The translations under genes were made by a program, and so were the position numbers. A DNA stretch of 64,000 bases, from positions 3,199,001 to 3,263,000 of the forward strand of contig NZ_CP123622.1 in NCBI RefSeq assembly GCF_029873255.1, given 5' to 3'. Below are positions 46,134 to 56,992 of the stretch, one piece after another (position 1 is the stretch's first letter; each line of letters begins with the position of its first letter). This DNA is from Pigmentibacter sp. JX0631 (GTDB lineage: Bacteria; Bdellovibrionota_B; Oligoflexia; Silvanigrellales; Silvanigrellaceae). The notes below the pieces were generated by a model. It was given only the letters and a program-made list of their open reading frames with translations, was not told the origin of the DNA and did not search any database.

Positions 46134-47537
46134 ATGTCGACATTACTTTCTGGGCTGACTCAGATATCTGATATTCATGCAGATAATATCTCTCCCGCAC
46201 AAATTTCAATTGCAGGGTGGTTAAGAACTAAAAGAGGTTCTAAAAAATTTTCCTTTTTAGAAATCAATGATGGTACCTGTGCCAAGTCTTTGCAGGTTAT
46301 TGTCGATGCAAATATATCTAATTATTCTGAAGTTGAAAAATTAACCACAGGGTGCTCAGTAAAAATTACTGGTAATTTGGTATTGAGTCCTGGTAAGGGG
46401 CAAAAATACGAAATGCAGGCAACGGCTGTTTCAGTATATGGAGCCGCAGATCCCGAAACTTATCCCCTCCAGAAAAAAGAAATGACATATGAATATCTCC
46501 GGGAAAATGCCCATATGCGGGTCAGAACATCTACGTATTCAAGTGTTTTTCGCATCAGAAGTAGAATCAGTTTTGCCATTCACCAATTCTTTACCCAACG
46601 AGGATTTTGTTATGTGCATACTCCTTTGTTGACCACAGCAGATGGGGAGGGTGCAGGCGAATCTTTTAAAGTAACAAATTTTGATTTGGAACAAGTGCCT
46701 AAAACTAAAGAAGGAAAAGTAGATTTTACGCAAGATTTTTTTGAAGAACCCACTATGCTTTGTGTTACAGGGCAATTAGAAGGTGAATTACTGGCTATGG
46801 GGCTGAATCGAATATATACTTTTGGACCCACTTTTCGCGCTGAAAATTCAAATACTTCAAGGCATTTAGCAGAGTTTTGGATGGTTGAGCCTGAATTTGC
46901 ATTTGCTGATTTAGAAGATAATATGCAACTTGCCCAAGATATGATTCGCTTCGTTGTGGCAGATGTATTAGAAAATTGTCATGATGATCTTGATGTTTGT
47001 ATTCAAAAAACACAATTGGACACAAGAGAATATTTGCGTTTAGCTTTAGAAAAACCATTTATTCGTGTTTCCTATACTGAAGCAGTAGAAATTTTGAAAA
47101 ATTGTGGGAAAAATTTTGAACACCCTGTTTATTGGGGTTGTGATTTAAAAAGTGAGCATGAACGTTATTTATGTGAAGAGCATTTTAAATCTCCAACAAT
47201 AGTCTTTAATTACCCTGAAGAGCTAAAAGCCTTCTATATGTATTTAAATGAAGATGGAAAAACAGTTCGGGCGATGGACGTCTTAATGCCTGGTATTGGT
47301 GAAGTCGTTGGTGGAAGTCAGCGAGAAGATAGAGAAGCTATTTTAATAGAAAGAATGAAAGCAAAAGGCATAAACACTGAACATATGGATTTTTATGTTT
47401 CATTAAGACGTTTTGGATCAGTTCCGCATGCTGGTTTTGGGTTAGGACTTGAGCGTTTAATTATGTGGGTAACAGGAATGAACAATATTCGGGATGTTAT
47501 CCCATTCCCAAGAACGCCAGGTAATTGTAAATACTGA
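46134..47537 (+). CDS. asnS: Asparaginyl-tRNA synthetase
   Basis: Charges tRNA-Asn. 467 residues. N-terminal OB-fold anticodon domain (ISIAGWLRTKRGSKKFSFLEINDGTC), class II motif 2 FRAENSNTSRHLAEFWMVEPE, and motif 3 GFGLGLERLIMWVTGMNNIRDVIPFPRTPG, with the Asn-type pattern. Start at ATG 46134 after AGGTGTAACA. Its presence suggests direct Asn-tRNA formation in this organism. Confident. Confidence 0.97.
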   Translation: MSTLLSGLTQISDIHADNISPAQISIAGWLRTKRGSKKFSFLEINDGTCAKSLQVIVDANISNYSEVEKLTTGCSVKITGNLVLSPGKGQKYEMQATAVSVYGAADPETYPLQKKEMTYEYLRENAHMRVRTSTYSSVFRIRSRISFAIHQFFTQRGFCYVHTPLLTTADGEGAGESFKVTNFDLEQVPKTKEGKVDFTQDFFEEPTMLCVTGQLEGELLAMGLNRIYTFGPTFRAENSNTSRHLAEFWMVEPEFAFADLEDNMQLAQDMIRFVVADVLENCHDDLDVCIQKTQLDTREYLRLALEKPFIRVSYTEAVEILKNCGKNFEHPVYWGCDLKSEHERYLCEEHFKSPTIVFNYPEELKAFYMYLNEDGKTVRAMDVLMPGIGEVVGGSQREDREAILIERMKAKGINTEHMDFYVSLRRFGSVPHAGFGLGLERLIMWVTGMNNIRDVIPFPRTPGNCKY

Positions 47538-47624
47538 TATTTTAACTATTTAAAAAAAATAGAAAATCAACTAAAAATTAACAAAACATCAACCGATAAC
47601 CCCATAGATCTTTAGCGAGGATGT

Positions 47625-48251
47625 ATGGGGAATTTTAAGTTAAAAGAAATTTTTATTTTACTAACCTGTATACTATTAAATGTAACTTGTGGTCCTTCAA
47701 ATGATCTTGGTTCTAAAGATTCTACAGCCCCCTATGTCGATTCAGCAGATGTTAAAAAACTATATGCCCCTACTTATGACTTATATAGCAGCTCCAAGTC
47801 TGTATATGTTTCATTACGCACTTTAAGTAATAACGTAAATGACAATAATTACATGTTAAGTACTTGCAGATTTAGTAATAGTGAAATGAACTCAGTACAA
47901 AATATAACTGCATCGCTTACTAGTGATGGCGTTGATAAAATGGCAAAGTTAGTTAGTGATACAAATAATAACTATGTTTATACATCCAATTCTGGAATTC
48001 CAGTATTATTAAATACTATAATTTATGACTCACATATTTATAATCCTGACATTAGAATTTTAAATATGCGAAAGCAGCAAATTAGAAATGATTTAAATTA
48101 TGTGAATCAAACAATTCTTGATGCCATTAATAATATTAATACAATGATTTCTAATCCAAATGGGAAGTCTATTTTTTTAGAAGGTGATAATGGACTAAGA
48201 GTGATTTATAATAAATTATCAGCAGCAATTAATAATTATAAAAACTACTAA
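47625..48251 (+). CDS. Putative lipoprotein, function unknown
   Basis: 208 residues. Lipobox LNVTC (C22) after a hydrophobic stretch (IFILLTCILLNVTC), followed by GPSNDLGSKD. The rest is Asn-, Ser- and Tyr-rich and probably helical, with a second Cys in STCRF. SD GCGAGG lies four nt before the chosen ATG at 47625; the ATG at 47621 is out of frame and ends after five codons. No domain recognised. It converges with the RND pump gene 20 nt away. Confidence 0.72.
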   Translation: MGNFKLKEIFILLTCILLNVTCGPSNDLGSKDSTAPYVDSADVKKLYAPTYDLYSSSKSVYVSLRTLSNNVNDNNYMLSTCRFSNSEMNSVQNITASLTSDGVDKMAKLVSDTNNNYVYTSNSGIPVLLNTIIYDSHIYNPDIRILNMRKQQIRNDLNYVNQTILDAINNINTMISNPNGKSIFLEGDNGLRVIYNKLSAAINNYKNY

Positions 48252-48270
48252 TTGCTTGTCTACTAATTGG

Positions 48271-51200
48271 TCAAGATTTTTTCTTACTTAACAAAGTATA
48301 CATGGTAGGAACTACAAATAAAGTAAATAAGGTACCAATAGTTAAACCTGAAGCAATTACAATTCCTATATTATACCTACTAGAAGCGCCTGCTCCACTG
48401 GCGATAATCAAAGGAATAACTCCTAACACCATTGCTGCAGTTGTCATTAAAATAGGTCTTAATCTAACTGAAGCAGCTTTTTGAATAGCTGTTTCGAGAT
48501 CTAACTTGTCTTTATGTTGCAATTCATTAGCAAACTCAACCATTAATATCCCATGTTTAGTAATTAATCCTATTAACGTAATTAAACCAATTTCGGTATA
48601 AATATTAATAGTTGCAAGACCAATATTTAAAGGAATCAGTGCGCCACAAATTGCCATAGGAACGCTAAACATAATTACTAATGGGTCTCTAAAACTTTCA
48701 AATTGAGCTGCAAGAACAAGAAAGATAACAATCAATGCAAAGGCAAAAGTACCTAATAATGCGTTACCTTCTTGCTGTTCTGTTCTAGAATCGCCAGAAA
48801 AATCGTAAGACATTCCCCTCGGCATAAGTTTTTCAGCTTCCGCTTTTAAATAATTAAGACCTGTTGTTGTTGTTTGAGTTGGCATCATGACAGCAGATAG
48901 CGTTGCTGAATTTAATTGCTGAAATTGATTTAATGAACTTGGTTCAGAAGTTACTTGATACGTAACAAAGTTTGATAATGGAACTAAATTTCCCGAACTA
49001 TTTCGTATATAGGTTTTATTTAATTCTTCTGGATTACTCCTGTTAACATCTTTTAATTGAGGAATGACTTGATAACTTCTTCCATTCATATTGTATAAAT
49101 TTGTGTAGGCACCACTTAGCATAGTAGCAAGAGAATTTCCAATTGCTTGCATGGTAATACCCATTTCTGTAGCTTTATTTTTATCAATCTTAATATTTAG
49201 TTGTGGAGATTCAAAGCTTAAATCGCTATCAACAACTATAAATAAACCACTTTTTCTTGCTTTCGCTTTTAGATCTTCCATTACAGAATAAAGAAATCTA
49301 TAATCATCGGTAGTTTTTAACACAAATTGGACTGGCATACCACTTGCACCAGTAGGAAGATCTGGCATTGAAAATATGAAGGATTTTACTCCTGCAATTT
49401 GGTTGAGATCTTTTTGAATAATTTCTTGCAATTTCATAGCAGTGCGTTTTCTATCGCCCCAAGGTTTAAAAATAAGGCCAGAGAAAGCAGCATTTTCACT
49501 ACCCATCCCGTTAACGTTAAAATTAGCAGCACGTTCATTGTATTTTTGCAGAATATTATCAATTTCTTTAGTATAACGCTCCAAATACCGAACATTCGCA
49601 TATTGCGGTGCAGTAGAAAATATTGCTAAAAATCCTTGGTCTTCTTTTGGTGCTAGTTCTTTCGGAGTCAATAAAAATAAGAAAAAAACGCTGACTAAAA
49701 CAACAGATCCAAATAGAACTACTACAGGTTTCGTTTGTAATACAGAATGCAAAAGGGATTCATATTTTTTTTGCAATTGGCTAAATTTTTTATCTATCCA
49801 TTTTGCAAAACCTTTATCATTAGCTTCATGAATTAAAATTTTTGAACACATCATAGGAGATAAAGTTAAAGCCACTACTCCAGAGACCACAACTGAGGCT
49901 GCTAGAGTTAATGCAAATTCCTTAAATAAAGCTCCTGTTAATCCTCCCATTAAACCAATTGGAGCATACACAGCCCCCAAAGTGATTGTCATAGTAATTA
50001 CGGGCATTGCAATTTCTCTAGCTCCAATTAGAGCAGAATCTAAAGGAGATTTTCCTTCCTCAATATGACGTTGAATATTTTCAACAACAACAATAGCATC
50101 ATCAACCACAAGTCCAATCGCTAATACCATGGCAAGTAAGGTTAGTAGATTAATAGAATAACCCAAAGCCATCATAAGGGAACATACGCCGACTAACGAT
50201 AAAGGTATTGTTACGATAGGTATACTAACTGAACGAAGAGATCCTAAAAATAAAAAGATAACAACTATAACTATTATAGTAGCTTCTACTAAAGTTTTTA
50301 TAACATCATTAATAGAAGCAGAAATAAATTCGGTTGAGTCATAAACTATGAGTTGTTTTAATGAAGGAGGTAAGTCTTTTTCTATTTGTGGAATAACTTC
50401 ACGAATATTTTTTACAACAGTAAGTGGATTGGCTGAAGGTACAGGTTGAATTCCTATGAAAACCCCTTTATTACCGTTAAAAGTAACAGAAGAAGAATAA
50501 CTTTGCGATCCTAATTCTACCTCCGAAACATCGCGCATGCGAATGAGTTTTCCTTTAATTTGTTTTACTACCAAATCTTTAAATTCTTGCTCACTATGCA
50601 GATCAGTTGCCGCACTGATATTGGTAATGGTGTATTGACCCTTTAATTGTCCTGCTGCAGATAAATAACTATTTGCCCGCAATGCGGAACCAACTTCATC
50701 AGCTGTTACTCCAAGTGCTGCCATTTTTTCAGGATTTAACCAAATTCGCATGGCAAAAGGGTTGCCACCTAAGATATCTGCACTTGCAACGCCAGATACC
50801 GATTGCATTTTGGGTTGAACTACTCTTGCAAGTAAATCATAAATTTGAGGCCCTGACATTTTTTCACTAGAGTAACTTATATATAGAGCAGCTAATGTAC
50901 TTCCGGTTGTCTTAGTAATAACAGGGTCATTCGCATCTTTGGGAAGTTGAGCGCGAACAGCGTTTACTTTAGCTGAAATATCACCAAAGGCAGTCGTAGA
51001 ATTAAAATTCAATTTTAAATGGATTTCTATTTTACTTACACCTTGGGAACTTGAAGAATTTATATAATCAATTCCTTCCGCTGATGAAACTGAAGTTTGA
51101 ATTGGTTGGGTGATAAAACCTTGCATTAATTGTGCGCTTGCACCTGGATAAGTTGTTAAAACGGTAACAACGGTATTTTCAACTTTAGGATATTGTCTAA

Positions 51201-51300
51201 GATCAAGATTAAATATTGATTTTAAACCAACCATGAAAATTAAAATACTAACGACCGTTGCCAACACTGGCCTTTGAATGAATATGTCGGTAAATTTCAT
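48271..51300 (-). CDS. RND multidrug efflux transporter (HAE1/AcrB family)
   Basis: Proton-driven inner-membrane pump, 1009 residues from ATG 51300 (MKFTDIFIQRPVLATVVS), preceded by GAGGAAGAAA. Twelve transmembrane segments with two large periplasmic loops. The proton relay is present: two Asp in GLVVDDAIVVVENIQRH and Lys in LITKHGILMVEFANE. Porter-domain blocks such as TTYPGASAQLMQGFITQPIQ and MSGAYTNLYNMNGRSYQV-like segments are typical. It follows its adaptor gene after 25 nt. No outer-membrane channel gene adjoins, so the pair must use a TolC-like protein encoded elsewhere. Substrate unknown. Confidence 0.93.
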   Translation of the reverse strand: MKFTDIFIQRPVLATVVSILIFMVGLKSIFNLDLRQYPKVENTVVTVLTTYPGASAQLMQGFITQPIQTSVSSAEGIDYINSSSSQGVSKIEIHLKLNFNSTTAFGDISAKVNAVRAQLPKDANDPVITKTTGSTLAALYISYSSEKMSGPQIYDLLARVVQPKMQSVSGVASADILGGNPFAMRIWLNPEKMAALGVTADEVGSALRANSYLSAAGQLKGQYTITNISAATDLHSEQEFKDLVVKQIKGKLIRMRDVSEVELGSQSYSSSVTFNGNKGVFIGIQPVPSANPLTVVKNIREVIPQIEKDLPPSLKQLIVYDSTEFISASINDVIKTLVEATIIVIVVIFLFLGSLRSVSIPIVTIPLSLVGVCSLMMALGYSINLLTLLAMVLAIGLVVDDAIVVVENIQRHIEEGKSPLDSALIGAREIAMPVITMTITLGAVYAPIGLMGGLTGALFKEFALTLAASVVVSGVVALTLSPMMCSKILIHEANDKGFAKWIDKKFSQLQKKYESLLHSVLQTKPVVVLFGSVVLVSVFFLFLLTPKELAPKEDQGFLAIFSTAPQYANVRYLERYTKEIDNILQKYNERAANFNVNGMGSENAAFSGLIFKPWGDRKRTAMKLQEIIQKDLNQIAGVKSFIFSMPDLPTGASGMPVQFVLKTTDDYRFLYSVMEDLKAKARKSGLFIVVDSDLSFESPQLNIKIDKNKATEMGITMQAIGNSLATMLSGAYTNLYNMNGRSYQVIPQLKDVNRSNPEELNKTYIRNSSGNLVPLSNFVTYQVTSEPSSLNQFQQLNSATLSAVMMPTQTTTTGLNYLKAEAEKLMPRGMSYDFSGDSRTEQQEGNALLGTFAFALIVIFLVLAAQFESFRDPLVIMFSVPMAICGALIPLNIGLATINIYTEIGLITLIGLITKHGILMVEFANELQHKDKLDLETAIQKAASVRLRPILMTTAAMVLGVIPLIIASGAGASSRYNIGIVIASGLTIGTLFTLFVVPTMYTLLSKKKS

Positions 51301-51325
51301 TTTCTTCCTCAGCTCACTCAATCTG

Positions 51326-52426
51326 TTAAAGATTGATAGAATTGTTTATGGCTATTTTTGCTCCATCATTTAATTTTAATTGTCCACTACTGACAACAAG
51401 ATCGCCTTCTTTTATTCCTTCTATAATTGTTACTAAATTGTCTCTCTTTTCTCCAGTTTTTACAAAAACTCTTTTTACTGTAGCTAATTCATCGCCTTTA
51501 TCAGACTTTTGATTCAATAAAGTAACAACAAAAGCAGAATCACCGTAAAGAGTATAGGTTATAGCGGTTTGTGGTAAAATAATTGAATTAGGAACAATTG
51601 GTAAGGCTACCTTCACACTAATGAACATTCCGGGCAATAATTTATTTTCGGAATTATCAATTGTTGCTTGAACATGAATTGTTCTTGTGGCTTCATCTAC
51701 TTTTGAATCTACAGCGTTTATTTTACCTTTAAAATTAAAATTTGGATATGCATCAACGTTAACTAAGACTTCTTGATTGATAAATACCTTGTTGGTATCC
51801 TGCTGTGGTAAGGTAATTTGTGCGTATAAAGCATTTGAAGTTTGTAAACTTGCGCAAGCAAAACCTGCTTGAATAAATTGCCCAATATTTACTTGTTTAA
51901 TTCCAATTTTCCCGCTAAAAGGTGCTCTAATTAATTTTTTAGCAATTAATGATTTTGCATTTTCATAATTAGCAGATAATTGCTTTACTTTAGAAGAAGA
52001 ATCATCGACTGCAGACAACGATGCTGCTCCTTGAGTAAACAATTGTTTTATTCTTTTATCATTAACTTGTGCAAGTTGTAATTGAGCAACTATATCTTTT
52101 AATTGGGCTTGCTCAGAAGAATCATCTAGTTGGATAAGAGGTTCTCCTTGTTTAACAAATTTCCCAGAATCAAAGTAAATTGCTTTAACTTGGCCTGCGG
52201 TTTCAGCACTTATATCCACTCCATTTATTGAACTTAAAGAGCCTACTGAATAAAGATATGGCTGCCAATTATCTAATTTTGCTTTTACCACACTAACGAC
52301 TTGTGGTGGTGGTTCAAATTTAGCAAAAAAGCTTTTGATAAAATATTGCCGTAAACCGTACCAACCAAAAACACATCCAAAAACGATAACTAATGCAATT
52401 ATTGTTATACTCATCCGTTTTGACAT
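51326..52426 (-). CDS. RND efflux periplasmic adaptor (membrane fusion protein)
   Basis: 366 residues. One N-terminal membrane helix (ITIIALVIVFGCVFGWYGL) without a lipobox. Then barrel-sandwich halves (ISAETAGQVKAIYFDSGKFVKQGEPLIQLDD and LIRAPFSGKIGIKQVNIGQFI) flanking a short alpha-hairpin, a beta-barrel and membrane-proximal domain (KLLPGMFISVKVALP, VVSSGQLKLNDGAKI). This is an HlyD/AcrA family adaptor linking the pump to an outer-membrane channel. SD GAGGA precedes the ATG. It is first gene of the two-gene operon. Confidence 0.93.
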   Translation of the reverse strand: MSKRMSITIIALVIVFGCVFGWYGLRQYFIKSFFAKFEPPPQVVSVVKAKLDNWQPYLYSVGSLSSINGVDISAETAGQVKAIYFDSGKFVKQGEPLIQLDDSSEQAQLKDIVAQLQLAQVNDKRIKQLFTQGAASLSAVDDSSSKVKQLSANYENAKSLIAKKLIRAPFSGKIGIKQVNIGQFIQAGFACASLQTSNALYAQITLPQQDTNKVFINQEVLVNVDAYPNFNFKGKINAVDSKVDEATRTIHVQATIDNSENKLLPGMFISVKVALPIVPNSIILPQTAITYTLYGDSAFVVTLLNQKSDKGDELATVKRVFVKTGEKRDNLVTIIEGIKEGDLVVSSGQLKLNDGAKIAINNSINL

Positions 52427-52629
52427 AAAATTCCTCTTTTATACTTAAAGGACTAGATTTAATTCATAACTTTATTTTTCATTTCGTTCAATAGTACATC
52501 AAGAAGGATTTTTCATTTTTTAATTTTATAAAGAAAGAAGAGATATTCTAAGAGGTTATTTTTGTATATTTTAAAATGTTTTTTTATTAAAATGAAAAGT
52601 AACAAAACAAATCGCCAATAAAGTAACTG

Positions 52630-55488
52630 CTATATTTCAGTAGACTCGTTACTCAATAGTGCTGCATGAATTAATTTATCTTGTTCGATAAAATGTTGTT
52701 TTTCTAAACCTACAGCGGGAGTTGCCCTTCTGCTTCTGCCAAAATACATTAATTTAGTCTGCATTCCAATTTTATCTAAAACTTTTTCCAATTCAAATCT
52801 GATATAAGTCCAAGCTCCCATATTTGCAGGCTCTTCTTGGACCCATGCAACATGTTTTACATTCTTATAATGAGAAAGAATACTTGTTACTTTTTCAATG
52901 TGGAATGGATAAAGTTGTTCTATTCTTACGACTGCAATAGACTCTGCTTTATTTTTAAACTCTTCTTTTTCTAGAGCATCAAATAAATCAAGGGAAATTT
53001 TACCAGTACAGAATAAAACTTTTTCTATTTTCTGAGCTTTAGAAATACGTGAATCATCTAAAATTTCTTCAAAAGATCCTGTAGCAAGTTCTTCTAAAGT
53101 TGTAGATGCTCTTGGACTACGCAAAAAGCTTTTAGGTGTCATAATGACTAAAGGTTTTCTGAAATTGCGATGCAATTGTCTTCTGAGGGCATGGTAAATT
53201 TGAGCAGCGTTAGTAAGGTAACAAACTTGCATATTAGCATTTGCGCTCAGCTGTAAAAACCTTTCTAACCGAGCACTGGAGTGCTCAGCTCCTTGTCCTT
53301 CCATTCCATGTGGCAGTAACAAAACTAAGCCCTGTGATTGAGCCCATTTTGTTTCACCGGCAGCAATAAATTGATCAATAATAACTTGCGCACCATTGGC
53401 AAAATCACCAAATTGTGCTTCCCATAAAACCAATCCTTTTGCTTGTCTAACAGCATAGCCGTATTCATATCCCATAGCTGCTTCTTCAGATAAAAGAGTA
53501 TTTATAACTTCAACTTTTGCGTTTTGTTCAATACACTCTTTAATACTTGTATAACGAGCCCCAGTTTCAAAATCGACTAAAGTCACATGGCGATGTGAAA
53601 ATGTACCTCTTTGTGCATCTTCTCCAGCAAGTCGAATGCTAAATCCTTCGTTTAACAAAGAAGCATAAGCAAGTAATTCAGCCATTCCCCAATCTAGCTT
53701 TTTATTTCCTTCAGCCATTTCTTTTCGTTCAGAAACGATGATTCTTGCGAGCTTTGGATTGGGCTTGAAGCTTTCAGGTGTTTGACAAATTTTTAAAGCT
53801 AATTCTTTTAATTTATTTAAGGATATTTGTGTTTTTGCAGGTTTTAGCATTTCTTTTTCATCAACGAGCTTTAATTCTCCTGCTTCTCTTAGAGGCGTAA
53901 ATTGTAAAATTGGTAAATGTTCATTTTTTACTTTATCATAAACGTTATTCATATCTGAACGGTATTTATTATAAATTTCTTTTAATTCTTCTGAATTAAA
54001 ACTATGTTTATTGACAAGATATTGAGCATATTCTTCATATGGAGCAGGTTTGTCTTTAATAATTTTATACATTAAAGGTTGGGTAAAAGAAGGTTCATCT
54101 GTTTCGTTATGTCCATGTCTTCTAAAACAAACTAAATCAATATAAAAATCCTTTTTAAATTTGAATCTGTAGTTTGCAGCAAGTACCATAACATTATGTA
54201 GAGCATCTAAATTATCGGCATTAACGTGGAATACAGGTGATCCTGTTACTTTAGCAATATCTGTACAATAAGTTGATGAGCGTGAATCTGAAGGATCTGT
54301 TGTAAATCCAACCTGATTATTTGCTACTATATGAACTGTTCCACCAATACTGTAACCTTGTAATGTCATCATTTGAATATTTTCAAAAACAATGCCTTGT
54401 CCAGAAAATGCAGCATCACCATGTAAAACTATACTTGTAACTTTGTTTGTGTCTCCATTGTGATACATTGCTTGACGAGCTCTTGTATCTCCCATAGCTA
54501 TACTGCCAACATATTCTAAATGACTTGGATTAAATGGCATGGAGACTAAAAGTTTATTTCCACTTCTTGTAGTACGTTCAGATTCATATCCATAATGGTA
54601 TTTTACATCACAATCACCGTGTAATTCAGGATTAGGATATCCTTCAAATTCACTGAATAATCTTTCAAGCGGTTTTCCAATCACATTCACAAGGAAATTT
54701 AAACGTCCGCGATGCGCAATAGCAATAGTGCATTCTTGTGCCCCTAGTTTACCTGCTTCATCAATAAAGCTTTCAACAGCGGGAAATTGAGAATCAGCTC
54801 CTTCGATAGAAAAACGTTTTTTCCCTATGTATTTAGTCGCTATTGTTTTTTCAAGGGAATCAGATTTTGCCAATTCATGGTAAATTGCTGTTTGTGTATC
54901 TTTTGCAACAGGTTTATAAATTAGAGCAAATTGTTCTTGTAACCAGAATCTTTCTTCTGTACTTTCTATGTGCTCTATTTCTGCTCCAACCGTTCCAGCA
55001 TATCTCGCTTCTAAAACTTTCTGTAATTCTGCGAAAGTCATTTTATCTAAACCAATTAGCAAGCCAGCCATAGTTGTTTTTGATAAATCTGATTCAGAAA
55101 TTCCATAATTTTCAGTTTTTAGAGATGGAACTTCAGGGCTTGTATTTTGTAGTGGGTTAACTTTTGCTTTTAAATGACCAAAGCTTTTCCAAGCTTGAAC
55201 AAAAGCTGCTACTTTAAATTCAAACTGTATTGCATCTTGGCTCATGTTTAATGAATTTGAATTTTCATTTCTTTGTTGATGACTTAAATCAGTTAATAAT
55301 TCATTAAAGTGTGGAACATCATTTGCTAGAGCAGTGGCTGTGCCAAAGCCTTCGTGAAATCCTTCAAAGTATGCTCGCCATTCAATTCCAACTGAATTGG
55401 GGTCGGAAGAATATCGCGAAAACATTTCCTCTACATAACCAGCATTATTTTGAAAAACAGAATTAAAATTACCACTCATATTTGCCAC
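52630..55488 (-). CDS. sucA: 2-oxoglutarate dehydrogenase E1 component
   Basis: Thiamine-diphosphate enzyme of the TCA cycle that decarboxylates 2-oxoglutarate. 952 residues. N-terminal E2-binding segment (MFSRYSSDPNSVGIEWRAYFEGF), then FSIEGADSQFPAVESFIDEAG, IAHRGRLNFLVNVIGKP, the ThDP region HGDAAFSGQGIVFENIQM and the conserved RHGHNETDEPSFTQP; FSHRHV and LVLWEAQFGDFANGAQVIIDQF in the C-terminal half. The start is GTG at 55488 or ATG at 55479 (three codons on); AAGGA is rather close to the first and far from the second. No E2 (sucB) gene adjoins in the window, unlike in most genomes. Confidence 0.96.
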   Translation of the reverse strand: MANMSGNFNSVFQNNAGYVEEMFSRYSSDPNSVGIEWRAYFEGFHEGFGTATALANDVPHFNELLTDLSHQQRNENSNSLNMSQDAIQFEFKVAAFVQAWKSFGHLKAKVNPLQNTSPEVPSLKTENYGISESDLSKTTMAGLLIGLDKMTFAELQKVLEARYAGTVGAEIEHIESTEERFWLQEQFALIYKPVAKDTQTAIYHELAKSDSLEKTIATKYIGKKRFSIEGADSQFPAVESFIDEAGKLGAQECTIAIAHRGRLNFLVNVIGKPLERLFSEFEGYPNPELHGDCDVKYHYGYESERTTRSGNKLLVSMPFNPSHLEYVGSIAMGDTRARQAMYHNGDTNKVTSIVLHGDAAFSGQGIVFENIQMMTLQGYSIGGTVHIVANNQVGFTTDPSDSRSSTYCTDIAKVTGSPVFHVNADNLDALHNVMVLAANYRFKFKKDFYIDLVCFRRHGHNETDEPSFTQPLMYKIIKDKPAPYEEYAQYLVNKHSFNSEELKEIYNKYRSDMNNVYDKVKNEHLPILQFTPLREAGELKLVDEKEMLKPAKTQISLNKLKELALKICQTPESFKPNPKLARIIVSERKEMAEGNKKLDWGMAELLAYASLLNEGFSIRLAGEDAQRGTFSHRHVTLVDFETGARYTSIKECIEQNAKVEVINTLLSEEAAMGYEYGYAVRQAKGLVLWEAQFGDFANGAQVIIDQFIAAGETKWAQSQGLVLLLPHGMEGQGAEHSSARLERFLQLSANANMQVCYLTNAAQIYHALRRQLHRNFRKPLVIMTPKSFLRSPRASTTLEELATGSFEEILDDSRISKAQKIEKVLFCTGKISLDLFDALEKEEFKNKAESIAVVRIEQLYPFHIEKVTSILSHYKNVKHVAWVQEEPANMGAWTYIRFELEKVLDKIGMQTKLMYFGRSRRATPAVGLEKQHFIEQDKLIHAALLSNESTEI

Positions 55489-55585
55489 AAGTCCTTATCA
55501 GGAAGTAAATCGAAATGCAGACAGACGCACCACATCTAAAATTGTGTTATCACAACTTCGGATTTTGTTGCAGAGACTATCAAAA

Positions 55586-56989
55586 TTAATCGGGTATAAA
55601 CAATTTTTCTTCATCAGAATCGTAGATGATCAAGTTAGCGTAACGACACCATTTTAAAAGGGTCTGAAATTGAACATCATGATCTTCAAAAGGGAGCATC
55701 ATGACAATCTGCTCGATTGCAATATCTGCTTCTAATCCTTCATCGCCACTATTTTTAACTAACTCATATATAGAATAAACTACCGGCAATTTTAAGATTG
55801 CAGTCCGCATAATTTTGCCACGAGCTTCGGCATCATGTTCCGCAGCAAATTTTCTGCCTTCATCGGTTAAAATGACGCGAATTCCTGGAGTTGTTATAAA
55901 ACCTAAAGTTTCAGCTGCGGCTACAGCAGGTAGAACTTGATCGACGCTTTGTCCCATATCTTCGCACAAATCATAAAGATCGGTGGTTTCAACTTCTGTG
56001 CTTAATCTGCTGACGAGACCTTCAACCAAAGTTAGATTTGTATTAATTAAGGGTTTAACTCTCTTTGCTTTATTTAAAGAAGTATCTTTGGTTCTTATCT
56101 CTTCAGAGGTTTTATCATTTGGTAAATTAATAGATTTATTTCTTGTTATTTGATCAGAATTTCTTTGTTGTAGAATCAATTCTGGAGTTGAAGTGTCAAA
56201 ATCAACATCTTCTGTTACTTTATCAAGGTGAAGTTGACCAAATGCTTTTTCAAGAAGTTCTTCTAATTCTTTATATTCAGGAGAATTCGGCATTCTAGGA
56301 CGAGGTAAATTAATTTCTATTGAACGAAAAATAGTCCCTGGATTAGATGAAAGGATTAGAATTCTATCAGCAAGTTGTAATGCTTCTTCAAAGCGGTGCG
56401 TTACAAGAACGCAAGCACGAATTTTTCTTTCTGTTTGTCCCCAAATTCTTACGAGTTCAGCTCGCAAAGATTCGCTAGTTAATGGGTCTAAAGCTGAAAA
56501 AGGCTCATCCATGAACATGATCATGGGGTCAGAGACCATGGCGCGTGCCAAGCTTACTCTTTGCCGCATTCCTCCACTTAATTCGCGAGGAAAAGCATCT
56601 TCAAAACCTTTTAATCCTACTAATTGAATAATTCTATCTACACGTATATTTTGTTCCGATTTTGTTAATTTTGGCATTGAAACGGCTATATTTTCCCGAA
56701 TGGTCATCCAAGGAAACAAGGCAAAATTTTGAAAAACAAAGGCACTTAATTGCATGTTTTCAGGTGATGGATTCGCATAAGTAACAGTTCCTCTATCAGG
56801 ATTGATGAGACCAGCCATACAACGCAAAAGCGTTGATTTACCTGATCCTGATAAACCAACTAAAGCCAGAAATTCACCATCATAAATATCGAGATGAATT
56901 CCTTCCAAAACAGTAAACATATTTCCACTAGGACGTCTGTAATCTTTGCATAAAGATCTAACAGAGAGCACAACTTTCTTTTTAGACAT
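55586..56989 (-). CDS. NitT/TauT-type ABC transporter ATPase with AAA-associated C-terminal domain
   Basis: 467 residues. ATPase domain 1-260: Walker A GLSGSGKSTLL, Q-loop FVFQNFALFPW, signature LSGGMRQRVSLARA, Walker B MIMFMDEPFSALD. A linker rich in Asn and Lys leads to a C-terminal domain (about 310-460: LVEGLVSRLSTEVETTDLYDLCEDMGQSVDQVLPAVAAAETLGFI), which fits the AAA_assoc_C family found on nitrate/sulphonate-like ATPases. It starts 3 nt after the stop of the permease gene. No binding protein is encoded nearby, so the substrate is open. Confidence 0.9.
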   Translation of the reverse strand: MSKKKVVLSVRSLCKDYRRPSGNMFTVLEGIHLDIYDGEFLALVGLSGSGKSTLLRCMAGLINPDRGTVTYANPSPENMQLSAFVFQNFALFPWMTIRENIAVSMPKLTKSEQNIRVDRIIQLVGLKGFEDAFPRELSGGMRQRVSLARAMVSDPMIMFMDEPFSALDPLTSESLRAELVRIWGQTERKIRACVLVTHRFEEALQLADRILILSSNPGTIFRSIEINLPRPRMPNSPEYKELEELLEKAFGQLHLDKVTEDVDFDTSTPELILQQRNSDQITRNKSINLPNDKTSEEIRTKDTSLNKAKRVKPLINTNLTLVEGLVSRLSTEVETTDLYDLCEDMGQSVDQVLPAVAAAETLGFITTPGIRVILTDEGRKFAAEHDAEARGKIMRTAILKLPVVYSIYELVKNSGDEGLEADIAIEQIVMMLPFEDHDVQFQTLLKWCRYANLIIYDSDEEKLFIPD

Positions 56990-56992
56990 AGC